Part shown: piece by piece, positions 8,150 to 16,872 of the stretch | Layout: the number at the start of each line of letters is the position of its first letter | Numbering within the stretch: position 1 is the stretch's first letter | Assembly (NCBI GenBank): GCA_965223165.1 | Contig: CBDCVQ010000020.1 | Coordinates: forward strand, 1,868,413 to 1,932,412 | Length of the DNA stretch: 64,000 bases | Direction of reading: 5' to 3' | DNA from: JABDMH01 sp965223165 | GTDB lineage: Bacteria > Bacteroidota > Bacteroidia > Chitinophagales > Saprospiraceae | Made by a program: the position numbers and the translations under genes | The notes under the pieces: generated by a model | What the model saw: the letters and a program-made list of their open reading frames with translations, nothing else | Told to the model about the DNA's origin: nothing | Databases searched by the model: none

Positions 8150-8538
8150 CCATTTCCTGAAAGATTAACTCATTATCAAATAACCCCAGATGGAAAAACA
8201 GATTCCGGGATGAATGAGATCGCAGTAAGCAATCTACTTGGAAATGCCATTTTGGTGGAACTCCAATGATGAAATTCATATGGAATTATATCATGCCTAT
8301 TTTCTTTTCGGTGTTTGGAATGGGGCACAAAGTCGACAAAGGAGCGGCACGATTTGTGGATGCAATTTCAAACAAAAAATACAAGACAGGAAGATTTTGC
8401 GCCAGTAGGGAAGGTAAAATGACAGGTGAAGTCGTGGACCACTTTGAGATTTTACCGGCGTTGGCCAACGTTAACGCTCAGGAAAGCGCTTATCAGGCGG
8501 TCATCAGTTTTTATCTTAGTTTTTATGTAATTACGTAA
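8150..8538 (+). pseudogene. Remnant of a short-chain oxidoreductase
   Basis: Two pieces in different frames: 8150-8268 reads TPDGKTDSGMNEIAVSNLLG, and 8266-8480 reads MPIFFSVFGMGHKVDKGAAR with REGKMTGEVVDHFEILP further on. They resemble the middle and C-terminal parts of Bacteroidota SDR-type oxidoreductases, with the N-terminal Rossmann part and an internal stretch missing. Position behind the TetR promoter suggests it was once the regulated enzyme. Family call is moderate. Confidence 0.45.
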
Positions 8539-8539
8539 T

Positions 8540-8821
8540 ATTACGTAATAAATAAGATCGGATTAGACAAGATGGCACATGCGCCCAAAGCGTTGAACAA
8601 GCCCTTCTCGTTTTCATAGAAAGAATCGTCCACGATAAATAGCCCGATGGATTAGTATTAGCAGCCTGATAAGGGGATTAGATATTAGTCAGATGGTCAA
8701 CTACAGAGGACGGACTACAGGCGTATGACTCCTATTTATTGTTTAAGGATTATAGTGCGGCAAGGCTGTGAAGTAGAGGTGTTGAAGTGGTGGACTGTGA
8801 CTGAACTGTTGAGGAGTTGAA
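8540..8821. other. AT-rich non-coding stretch
   Basis: No gene seen. It includes a short palindromic run around TTACGTAATATTACGTAA at 8531-8549. On the minus strand near 8770-8820 there is an AC-rich phrase (CACTTCAACACCTCTAC) like those found beside other repeats in this window. Confidence 0.5.
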
Positions 8822-9503
8822 CCGTCTTGCGAATGTGTATCATCCTCCGATCGAAGTCTATATCCGGCAATGTTAGATTGCACACTTCCTGCGACCGAAG
8901 GCCGGCACTATAGATCAGACTCAGCATCACCCGGTGCTTGAGGATACCACCAGATTTGAATAGTCTCTGACATTCCTTCTTGCTCAGCACCACCGGAACC
9001 ATTGAACTGTTGCTCTTCAAACGCATGTGCGGACAGCCAAAATGCACGCTAATCTTGGCAACTGCGCAAAGTCTGTGATGGCACGGCATGCTAGGGCAGA
9101 CTGCCTCTTTAGCTTGGGGGGCGGGATTAGTATGACCGGAATCGGTGGGTCAACATCTCCGGATGATCCATTTGCGACCCATGCCGGTCCGATGACATCG
9201 AATACTTGCCGGTTCCTCCTGACACTGCAGTCCTTAAGCTACGGCCCACAAACAGCCACCTCGATCTCCACCAAATCTCCAGATGACAGGATGGAACAGA
9301 CCATGAATACACGATCTTCACTTATGGGACCTCAAGCCCTATGCCAAAACTCACGACTTTCTCCTTTTCCACCTCTGACAAACCTCGCGCCAACATCCTT
9401 ACTATCCACAAATGAGCTCGATCTAGCCACAATGAACCTACATCTGGCATCTCTCGCTACAAAACACTATCTTCTACTCCCAATGGCGTGTCCTGCGTTT
9501 CCC
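8822..9503. repeat. Dispersed composite repeat, copy C
   Basis: Longest copy. 8822-9347 matches copy B and 9168-9503 matches copy A. It carries a minus-strand tyrosine recombinase fragment (8824-9089, with SAGLRSQEVCNLTLPDIDFD) and no catalytic C-terminus. Substitutions relative to the other copies show it is an older or separate duplicate. Confidence 0.75.
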
Positions 9504-9606
9504 TATACTGACCATCAGGCTACTGACGATACTGTCAGCACAGATACCAGCGATCTTGTCAACACGGCCTCGTTCAACTGTCATGGATCCCGACTTTCAT
9601 GGTCGG

Positions 9607-9684
9607 GGACATGTCTGCGTCTGACACTACCCTGAACCTGATCGCCTCAGCATTATGACGCAGACATTCCTTTGTGTTATGTCC
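9607..9684. other. Long imperfect hairpin
   Basis: GGACAT followed at once by GTCTGCGTC (9607-9621) pairs with GACGCAGAC (9657-9665) and ATGTCC (9679-9684), leaving a 35-nt loop and a one-sided 13-nt bulge. It ends 18 bp before the original start codon of the S41 peptidase. Role unknown; an attC-like or transcription-end structure is possible. Confidence 0.5.
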
Positions 9685-9727
9685 AACTAGAAATGTAATT
9701 AGATGAATATGATATTAAGAATAATAA

Positions 9728-11257
9728 CTCAAGTTTCGGCAGTAAAGGAATAAGAAAAAAAAAGGAGTTAAGTTACTTCTCTAAAATACAGTAAATCAGT
9801 ATTTTAGAGTTGACAAAAGAAACAAAACTCCTTAATGAAAGATACAGATTTTTTCGAGGAAATACAATCAATTTTGATGTATTCTGGACAGATTTCGTGC
9901 GCACTATTTAACGATGTAGTGAATAGTTCTCTATCAGGGATCAAGGCACATCATCATGCTTTAGCCAGTCGAGATTCGGTGGTCAAGATGATGGTCTTGC
10001 TAAAGCTGTTGAAGATTGAGTCAATTGGGCAGTATTTTAGATCCGATTTAGGCAGGTTGATCCAATATGGCAAAGACGTATTCTATGGGATCAAGAATAG
10101 TCCGAGGATTAATTGGCGACAATGCTTGCTGAGACAAGCAAAGAGTTGTGATATCGAAGGCGAAGAAATATCACAAGACCATTCAAGGGCCGATCAGACG
10201 CGATGCTTTATTATAGATGATACCGACATGCCAAAGACGGGCAAGCGCATGGAACTATTAGGGCGGATCTATTCCCATGTGAAGGGCGGGTCCATACTGG
10301 GATATAAGGGGCTGAATCTGGCGTTGTGGACAGGTGCGACCCTGTTGCATCTTGACTTCTCCCTACATGGGGAGGCTGGGAAAAAGAAGGACCAGGGAAT
10401 CAGGAAAAAAGATCGAAAGAAAAGATATGCTAAGAGGCGGGATAAGAATAGTCCAGGATGTAAAAGGACATCAGAATACTTTGAGAAGAAGACACTGGTA
10501 GCCGTACAAATGCTGAGACGAGCTATCAACAAAGGGTTCAGAGCCTCCTATATACTGGTAGATTCCTGGTTTTTTAACAGGTCATTGGTGGAAGCGGCGG
10601 TAAGCCATGGGATCCATTTGATTAGCCGGCCGAAGAACAATAATTGGAAGTATATATTGAAGGGGAATCCCCGTACTATTTCCAGCCTATCCAACAAGTT
10701 TCGATCGTTGAACTCCAGAAAATATTGGACAGAGATGGGCCTATATTACGGAGGATTGACTGTAGAGTTCCAGGGTCACCTCCTCCAATTATTCTTTTAC
10801 AAAGAGAACAAACGAGGTAGCAAATGGGAGGTTATTGCCACGACCAATCTAAAAATTGGAGCCAAAAAGGCTTATCAGATTTACCAGAATCGGTGGAGCA
10901 TCGAAGTGTCTTACAAGGAACTCAAGCAACATTTGAAATTTGGCGCTTGTCAAAGCAGAGACTTTGACGCCCAAATCGCTGATGCTACCCAATGCCTGCT
11001 GGCCTATAATTTCTTGTCAAAATATAAGATGATTCACCATTATCAAACCATCGGCGGTTTATTCAAAGAGATCTCACGCAACTGGCTCAGTCCCACTCTC
11101 ATGAATAGATTTTGGAACAAAGTAATGGGCCTAATCCGAAAACTTGCCCGATTCGTAGACCTGCCCATCAACATCCTGCGCGATAATCTACTGCGGAAGG
11201 ATGAATTCTACTCCAAATTTGAGAAACTGTCCCTAGCATTTACTACCGAAACTTGAG
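9728..11257 (+). mobile_element. IS4-family insertion sequence, complete
   Basis: 1530 bp bounded by inverted repeats beginning CTCAAGTTTCGG (18 of the first 20 positions match). It is flanked by a perfect 7-bp direct duplication ATAATAA at 9721-9727 and 11258-11264. It holds one transposase gene whose stop codon lies in the right inverted repeat. A palindromic stretch with arms CTAAAATAC and GTATTTTAG lies at about 9780-9806, upstream of the transposase start. The target reading frame is restored when the element is removed, so the insertion looks recent. Confidence 0.95.
9835..11256 (+). CDS. IS4-family DDE transposase
   Basis: A 473-residue transposase. The DDE residues are visible: first D in IIDDTDMPKTG (about residue 127), second D in YILVDSWFFNR (about 243), and E in the YREK signature YQNRWSIEVSYKELK, which has the exact Y-2-R-3-E-6-K spacing of the IS4 family. 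A basic lysine/arginine-rich stretch lies near 190-215. The frame is intact from ATG 9835 to a stop inside the right terminal repeat, so the enzyme is probably active. Base use matches the AT-rich surroundings rather than the housekeeping genes. Confidence 0.95.
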   Translation: MKDTDFFEEIQSILMYSGQISCALFNDVVNSSLSGIKAHHHALASRDSVVKMMVLLKLLKIESIGQYFRSDLGRLIQYGKDVFYGIKNSPRINWRQCLLRQAKSCDIEGEEISQDHSRADQTRCFIIDDTDMPKTGKRMELLGRIYSHVKGGSILGYKGLNLALWTGATLLHLDFSLHGEAGKKKDQGIRKKDRKKRYAKRRDKNSPGCKRTSEYFEKKTLVAVQMLRRAINKGFRASYILVDSWFFNRSLVEAAVSHGIHLISRPKNNNWKYILKGNPRTISSLSNKFRSLNSRKYWTEMGLYYGGLTVEFQGHLLQLFFYKENKRGSKWEVIATTNLKIGAKKAYQIYQNRWSIEVSYKELKQHLKFGACQSRDFDAQIADATQCLLAYNFLSKYKMIHHYQTIGGLFKEISRNWLSPTLMNRFWNKVMGLIRKLARFVDLPINILRDNLLRKDEFYSKFEKLSLAFTTET

Positions 11258-12728
11258 ATAATAATTCTAGCGCTGACAGTCATTCCTGCAAAGTCGCAGT
11301 CCTTAAAGGATGTTTTGAGCACTGAGGATAAAATATTTGGTTTGTCGAGAATTTGGTCAGAGGCAACCAATAATTTTGTTTTTCTTGATCGATTAACAAT
11401 AGATTTTGACAGTCTTTACCGAGCCACAATTCCAAGCGTGATTGCTGCTCAGAACAACTTTGAATACATAAATGTATTGAGAAAGTTCATGAACAAACTG
11501 GATGATGGTCACACAGGGATACTTTTGAATCAGTTCTACTGGAATGAAGGTGATTATCCTCCAGTCTTTTTGACAAAAGAAGATGGTAAATTTCTTGTGC
11601 AGAGAATAAGTAAGGATTTCGTTCAAGAAATACCTTTAGAATCCGAACTTCTAAGAGCTGACGGAGTACCTTACGCTGAGTATAAGGAAAATAGTCCATC
11701 GGGCAATCTATTCAGTTTCGTTAACACTACTGTATTGCTTGAATTCAAGACCCCATCTGGAACCATTGTCGAAAAGGAATTTGTTAGAAATTTTAATCAC
11801 ATGCACCGAACTGGTAGCCCTATAGAATTGGCTGTGATGGGCGAACAGGTGTCAAACAAGGATTGGAAAGAAATTGAATTTAAACAGATTGATGGGTACT
11901 CCCTCGTAGAAATTAATACATTCCAAAGAGATACAGTCGTAAAACAGTTTCAAAAGTACATTGATGAAATAAATGAATCTAAAGGACTTATTGTTGACGT
12001 AAGAAAAAATAGAGGGGGCAACAGTGTATACGCAAAGGGAATTGCTCAACATTTAGTTTATAGGGATTTCCTCGTAGGTCCAATGTGGAAAACGAGAATT
12101 AACAATGCTGCTAAGAAGGCGTGGGGTTCAATGGCCCTATATGGTAAAGATGATGGATGGACAAGATCTAATCAGAAATATTGGAGGAATAATGCTTGGG
12201 AGGTCAATGAACCCGACACAACAATTATACCGCGGTCTGTTGAACGTATTAAAGTGCCCATAGTTATCCTGATGGGAGAACAAACGTTCTCAGCCGCGGA
12301 GGATTTTTTGATATATACCCTCGGAAATAAAAATATAACCAAAATTGGGCAAAATTCTGCGGGAAGTTCCGGTCAACCATTGATTTTCGAGCTCCCTGGA
12401 GGAATATCAGCTCGGGTATGTGCAAAGAGAGATGCCCTACCAAATGGAGAAGATTATATTGGAATTGGAATCAAGCCAGATATTGAGTTAATGAATAACG
12501 AGGATGCGATCAGGTTTGCCATTGGTACACTAGAAAAGGGATAGCTGGGCATAACCATGTGCATGACGATCAGCCCGCCAAAAGACATTGAGGTACTTGT
12601 ACTTTGCAGATGGGTAGCGCAGCTTTTTGATCAGACCTCCAATCGACACCTTCGCCTCAAATCTGTGCAAGCGTGACGCGGATATTCCTTAGCGTTGTAC
12701 ACAATTTGACATAACAAACTATACCACA

Positions 12729-13178
12729 TTGCAACATAGAATAAGGGCTGCAGCACTAGTCGAATATAGAGGTAAAATATTATTGGTAAAGCATGTCCAT
12801 CCCAAAACTAAATACGAATGGTGGACAGCGCCTGGTGGTGGAATAGAAGATTCTGATATATCGATAATAGCTGGCACTATAAGAGAAGTATTCGAAGAGA
12901 CAGGGATAACCGTGCAGATCAATTCAGATCCGGTACTCATCAAAGAGTTTGTGGACGACGAGAACGACAGATTGAATATTGAGCTGTTTTTCCCTGCCAA
13001 ATATATAAAAGGAGTCCTGACTACTGAAAATATTTACGGAAATGGAATTGATGAACAATATATTAAGGCAGCAAGATGGTTCTCGTCAGGGGAATTGGTT
13101 GAATATGATGTTTTTCCAAAAGAGATAATTCAATATTTTGACAGGAATCTCCACAAGATATACCAGGGACGGCACTAA
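12729..13178 (+). CDS. Nudix hydrolase
   Basis: A 149-residue Nudix protein. The Nudix helix is present as REVFEETGI (about 57-65) preceded by the TAPGGGIEDSD loop. The first glutamate of the classical GX5EX7REUXEEXGU pattern is replaced and the loop is one residue longer, while the metal-binding REXXEE core is kept. Members hydrolyse nucleoside diphosphate-linked compounds; the substrate is not predictable. The first codon is TTG at 12729 and no ATG fits the family N-terminus (RIRAAALVEYRGKILLVKH). A second Nudix gene follows 13 bp later, so the two are cotranscribed. Confidence 0.85.
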   Translation: MQHRIRAAALVEYRGKILLVKHVHPKTKYEWWTAPGGGIEDSDISIIAGTIREVFEETGITVQINSDPVLIKEFVDDENDRLNIELFFPAKYIKGVLTTENIYGNGIDEQYIKAARWFSSGELVEYDVFPKEIIQYFDRNLHKIYQGRH

Positions 13179-13191
13179 ACAGTATAATACA

Positions 13192-13623
13192 ATGAGAAGC
13201 TTTGGTAACAAGGAAGGAAATCGAAAATACAAGGACAGGCTTGGATCATATGGTGTACTGGTGAACCAAGATAATCATATTTGTATAATAAGGGCTTTTT
13301 CTGGATTCACTCTACCCGGAGGTGGAGCAAAACCCCACGAAGACCCAATAGACGCGCTTCATAGGGAAGTAATCGAAGAAACTGGGTTTAAGATCCGCAT
13401 TTTAAGAGAGATTGGCGTAGCCGAACAATTCTTGCACGCTGCAGGAGAGGGCTACTTTAGGAAGATATGCCACTATTTTCTCTGTTCACACGAAGACCTA
13501 GTCACTTCAGAATCCGAAGTTGATCATGAAGTACTTTGGTGCAGTCAATCGGAATCACTTCATAAAATAGGAGAAGAAAGTTCTCATGGATGGGCCCTTA
13601 GAGCAGGAATCGATATGCTATAA
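13192..13623 (+). CDS. Nudix hydrolase, second of pair
   Basis: A 143-residue protein starting MRSFGNKEGNRKYKDR. It has a complete Nudix box, GGGAKPHEDPIDALHREVIE followed by ETGF (about 44-67), with all metal-binding glutamates. I chose ATG 13192 because the frame upstream (to 13138) lies inside the previous gene. The two Nudix proteins share little sequence apart from the box, so they are not a recent duplication. Both genes are AT-rich and the pair is followed by the 70-bp gene-end element, a hint of acquisition as a unit. Substrate unknown. Confidence 0.87.
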   Translation: MRSFGNKEGNRKYKDRLGSYGVLVNQDNHICIIRAFSGFTLPGGGAKPHEDPIDALHREVIEETGFKIRILREIGVAEQFLHAAGEGYFRKICHYFLCSHEDLVTSESEVDHEVLWCSQSESLHKIGEESSHGWALRAGIDML

Positions 13624-13652
13624 TGGACATTCAAATGCAAACTGCGTACAAT

Positions 13653-13722
13653 AAATAGGGATTCAAGTGGTCGGGAAAGTCTGTCCTCGTGCACGTGAAC
13701 CCATTTTGAGTCCTGTGTTGAA
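13653..13722. repeat. 70-bp gene-end element, copy 2
   Basis: Partner of 6211-6280. It begins 30 bp after the second Nudix stop codon and keeps the pairing ends (GGATTCAA with TTGAGTCC). Confidence 0.7.
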
Positions 13723-14044
13723 CTGATGAGTACCTAGGAAAAAGCAAAGGAGAAAATTGCCTAGGTTGGTATCATTTTGATACGTTTACCGATCTCTTTT
13801 TCAATTGCTTGATTTGTCATCGCATACCAGTCCATAATGAGTAGATATTGTTACATTAAGGCCGTCTGAGCTCAATAATGTAAAGATTTATGCACATATT
13901 AACACAGGCCGACTATATATAGCTCAATGCATTAAAAATGCTACATTAAGTCCTATTTCATCCGGCAATGTAGCATAATCTACACATTATAGTCGAAGCC
14001 ATGTGTCTGGGCTGCTGGCAGATGATGGACTTCACGTGGAGGCA
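13723..14044. other. AT-rich non-coding region with two inverted repeats
   Basis: TTACATT (13851-13857) pairs with AATGTAA (13877-13883). ATGCTACATT (13938-13947) pairs perfectly with AATGTAGCAT (13967-13976). Both share the TACATTAAG phrase on their left arm. No coding sequence is seen. They could be regulator sites or small hairpins. Confidence 0.55.
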
Positions 14045-14491
14045 CTAATCCCCATGATACAACTTGGCCTCCCCGGGATAGGGAGTGCCTAGACCGGTCT
14101 CCAGATACTGTTTCAGACTCAAAAGATAGACGGTCCATTTAGTGGAAAAGTAGGCTAGGGACTCTAGATCCCCGTAGGGGATATTTTGATGGATATGGGT
14201 CAAGAACACTTGGCCTTCTTTCTCCTCCAGCGTCCAAACCAACTGGGTCTGATCCCATGCTTTAAAACTGTCGTAGCAGGTCAGGACCAGCTTCTCATCC
14301 GGTTCGATCATGTCATAGGTAAACTTTAGGGTGGTTAGTCCGGCAAAATGTAACTGCAGCGTCTCCCCTTTTTTGACCTGCCCTTGTGCGCTGCTGGCCC
14401 ACCAAGCGGCTAGTCCTTCTGGTGTCGAGATGGCGCGAAACATCTGGACCTTGGAGGTCTTGGCGCCGATGAAGTGTACTGTTTTTTGCAT
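14045..14491 (-). CDS. SRPBCC / AHSA1-like domain protein
   Basis: A 148-residue protein beginning MQKTVHFIGAKTSKVQMFRA. It has the STPEGLAAWWA helix and the alternating strand pattern typical of AHSA1-type START-like (SRPBCC) proteins, which bind hydrophobic ligands in a deep cavity. I start at 14491 because the 16 residues encoded upstream are basic and unlike the family. Stand-alone gene, cytoplasmic, physiological role unknown. It marks the return to chromosomal-type base composition. Confidence 0.8.
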   Translation of the reverse strand: MQKTVHFIGAKTSKVQMFRAISTPEGLAAWWASSAQGQVKKGETLQLHFAGLTTLKFTYDMIEPDEKLVLTCYDSFKAWDQTQLVWTLEEKEGQVFLTHIHQNIPYGDLESLAYFSTKWTVYLLSLKQYLETGLGTPYPGEAKLYHGD

Positions 14492-14702
14492 CGTGGTTGT
14501 GAAATGTAGACGACGAAGATAGGTGGAAAATTTTGGCAATATCGTGTGCTCGCGCCTACTCCGAGTACGCCTGCGAGTTGGACAAATTTGTTTCCGGGTC
14601 TTACGTTATCCTGCATGTGCACAGTCCGCGAGCAGCGACCCTTCAGCGGCAATGGACCTACCATGGGGCTGGTCTCGTGTGCATGCAATTGAGCTTGATG
14701 TT

Positions 14703-15824
14703 TTACCAAGGGCCCTTCTGCGTGACCTGATAGAAGCGATGGCCATCAAATCGATAGAGGCCTTGTCCTGTGCCCCACCACATCCGACCCGACCGATCTT
14801 GATACATACTTTGCACACAACAGTTAAGGCCGTCTTCTACTGTAAACACGCTAAAGGCTTCTGGATTTGAAATAGGTATCGTAGGGTCAAATCTGGTCGT
14901 GCTGCCGCGAGCTGTGATCCAGATGATTCCCGACCGTTCGATGAAGATACCCCAGATTTCACTACCCCCTATGCCATCGGCAGTGGTATACTTGGTGAAG
15001 TTTTTTCCGTCATATCGACAGATGCCATCCTTCATCGTAAACCAAATATTTCCGGCCTGGTCCTGGGCAATGCCACCGGCATAGTTGTTGCCCAGGCCTT
15101 CTATTTCGACTATATTTTTGATGGTATTTCCATCGTAGCAGAAGACCCCGTGACTTCCTGAAGCAAACCAGATATTTCCGTCAGCGTCCTCCATGATGTC
15201 TTTGGTATTTACGGGAGGAAGCAAATCAAATCGGACAAAGCATTGGCCGCCGATGGTGTCAGCAGTGGCGATATATCGAAAGACACCGCCGTTGGTACCT
15301 ATCCAGATATCCCCCGATCGGTCGACAAGAATACATCTCCGACCGACCCGGGTATTGCTGAGTCCATGTTTTTCGGTATAGCTCTGAAAGGATTGTCCGT
15401 CGTATTTGATGGCTCCGTGGTGCGTGCCAAACCATACATGGCCTTCTTGATCCTCCGTTATGGCATGAACAGTATTGACATGAGCGATTTCTTTACTTTC
15501 GTTACCCTTAAAAAACTCGGCACTGCCGTAGTATTCCAACGTGTTTCCATCGTAGCGGGCCACGCTCTGCCCAGCCGGACCGAACCAGTAATTCCCTTTG
15601 GAATCCTGAAAAATACTTCGGATATATTGGCTTACCAGATTGGTATCGTTGTATGGATTGTGGTCGGTGGGTGACGGAGGTATTCCTACGATTTCAGGAA
15701 CCGGATTTGATTGATCGGAGGTTTGCTTGGCCGCCCTGGTCTCTTTTTGGCTTTGACATGAAGTGGCCAGCAGACCAGCTAAGAGCCAGACTAAAAGTGG
15801 TTTGCTTGAACAATATTTTGCCAT
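14703..15824 (-). CDS. Lipoprotein with two-component-regulator propeller repeats
   Basis: A 373-residue lipoprotein: signal peptide with lipobox LLATSC (Cys near residue 23) and then a beta-propeller built of about seven Reg_prop-type blades, seen in the repeats DSKGNYWFG, DQEGHVWFGTHHG, DRSGDIWIGTNGG, DADGNIWFASG, DQAGNIWFT, ERSGIIWITARG and DRSGRMWWGTGQG. Such propellers usually form the sensory part of hybrid two-component systems; here no kinase domain follows, so it is a free-standing outer- or inner-membrane-anchored propeller. The gene starts 15 bp after the stop of the preceding TIM-barrel lipoprotein gene, suggesting an operon. Confidence 0.87.
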   Translation of the reverse strand: MAKYCSSKPLLVWLLAGLLATSCQSQKETRAAKQTSDQSNPVPEIVGIPPSPTDHNPYNDTNLVSQYIRSIFQDSKGNYWFGPAGQSVARYDGNTLEYYGSAEFFKGNESKEIAHVNTVHAITEDQEGHVWFGTHHGAIKYDGQSFQSYTEKHGLSNTRVGRRCILVDRSGDIWIGTNGGVFRYIATADTIGGQCFVRFDLLPPVNTKDIMEDADGNIWFASGSHGVFCYDGNTIKNIVEIEGLGNNYAGGIAQDQAGNIWFTMKDGICRYDGKNFTKYTTADGIGGSEIWGIFIERSGIIWITARGSTTRFDPTIPISNPEAFSVFTVEDGLNCCVQSMYQDRSGRMWWGTGQGLYRFDGHRFYQVTQKGPW

Positions 15825-15839
15825 TTTCCTCTTTGGGCT

Positions 15840-16739
15840 TTAATCAGGAATTGCGTCTGCCAGTCCCCGCAGTCCCGCCAGGTTTTCTTCGAGAATGACC
15901 CGCACATCGGCGTCGTCCACATGACCCAGTATGCCAAAGGGACCGCGGTATCCCTGGTCGCGAAGGATTTGTAGCATGGCAGCCTCTCGATCCCCAGCAG
16001 CGATCGGCAAAATTTTCGGACCGTCAGCTTTCATGCCGTTGAGGTTAACCGCCCAGAGATAGGGGAGCATGGTGTCTACTATCGACTGGAAGCGATCTAG
16101 TTGCGGGTGGGCATGATGAAAATTGTAGATGATGCCGACCTCCTCCGTCTGCAGTGCCTCGATGATCTTGACCTGATTGGCCGGCTCTCCAAACCAGTCT
16201 CCGTGGTTGTATAGGGCCACGCGACAGCCCATAGCGGCTGCTCGTTCCTGCAGATAGCCCACCATCTCCGCGCCCTGCTCGATCCGCTGCGCAGCGGAGC
16301 CCTGTTCAAAGTAGTTGGCGTTAAACCCCACCCAGAGCTGGGTTTGGAGCTGAGTCGAGGCGATCGCCTGCAGTACTTGCTCATTGGAAGCACTCAGCTG
16401 TCCCGGCTGATCCGTGTTGCCATTAATCCACAGCCACACCGCCATTACATCCAACCCGCTCGCCTCGGCGAGCTGCCATTCTTCCGCCATCTCCGCCAGG
16501 TGCTGCTCCCGCCAGTCGTAGGCATAGGCCGAAAACCCCAATTCCCTCAGCATTGCTACCCTGGCCTGTGGTGACCGCTCTACACTGTCGAATGGCACCA
16601 CACACCAGGCAAAGAGGTTGTCCATGGACAGATCTAGTGGAGTGGTGGCAGGAGCTGCCGGTGGTTGTTTGTTGGGCTGTTGGCAGCCCAGGAGTAGGGC
16701 GAGGATGGCCAACAGGGTCGGGTAGTAATTAGGTCGCAT
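15840..16739 (-). CDS. Lipoprotein with sugar-isomerase-like TIM barrel
   Basis: A 299-residue protein with a lipoprotein signal (lipobox LLLGC, Cys about residue 19), a proline-rich linker, and a xylose-isomerase-like (AP endonuclease 2 family) TIM barrel. Recognisable pieces are RVALYNHGDW, IIYNFHHAH and GPFGILGHVDDADV near the C-terminus. Histidines and acidic residues in these loops would bind a metal. Substrate unknown, perhaps a carbohydrate. It is transcribed just upstream of the propeller lipoprotein. Confidence 0.78.
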   Translation of the reverse strand: MRPNYYPTLLAILALLLGCQQPNKQPPAAPATTPLDLSMDNLFAWCVVPFDSVERSPQARVAMLRELGFSAYAYDWREQHLAEMAEEWQLAEASGLDVMAVWLWINGNTDQPGQLSASNEQVLQAIASTQLQTQLWVGFNANYFEQGSAAQRIEQGAEMVGYLQERAAAMGCRVALYNHGDWFGEPANQVKIIEALQTEEVGIIYNFHHAHPQLDRFQSIVDTMLPYLWAVNLNGMKADGPKILPIAAGDREAAMLQILRDQGYRGPFGILGHVDDADVRVILEENLAGLRGLADAIPD

Positions 16740-16872
16740 GCGTTGGTGGATTTATGCACGTCATCAATTGGACGGTCTCTGCGGGCGGACATGGCCGGTG
16801 TCGATGCCAGTCATTTTGTTCATGGTGTTGTATCGAATCCTCTACTCTTGGACATGTTGTGGTGTTTAAATT
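16740..16872. other. Short intergenic region
   Basis: 133 bp between the HipA-like gene and the TIM-barrel gene. Nothing recognised. Confidence 0.4.

Larger units (their letters stand above)
9703..12544 (+). pseudogene. S41 peptidase gene split by an IS4-family insertion
   Basis: Removing the insertion (9728-11257) and one 7-bp target copy joins ATG 9703 in frame to the downstream frame. The result is a 434-residue protein with a clear signal peptide (MNMILRIIILALTVIPAKS). The rest is an S41 / C-terminal-processing-type serine protease: a substrate-binding N-terminal half, LIVDVRKNRGG, then GEQTFSAAEDFLIYTLG with the likely catalytic serine, then AGSSGQP. There is no obvious PDZ domain. It would act in the envelope. 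After insertion the remaining frame can start at TTG 11315, giving a leaderless cytoplasmic form, so secretion is lost. Confidence 0.88.

Noticed and set aside
12545..12716. Integron attC site between the S41 and Nudix genes
   Set aside because: GCATAAC and GCGTTGTAC resemble R boxes, but no L-box pairing or extended stem is found and no integron integrase is present.
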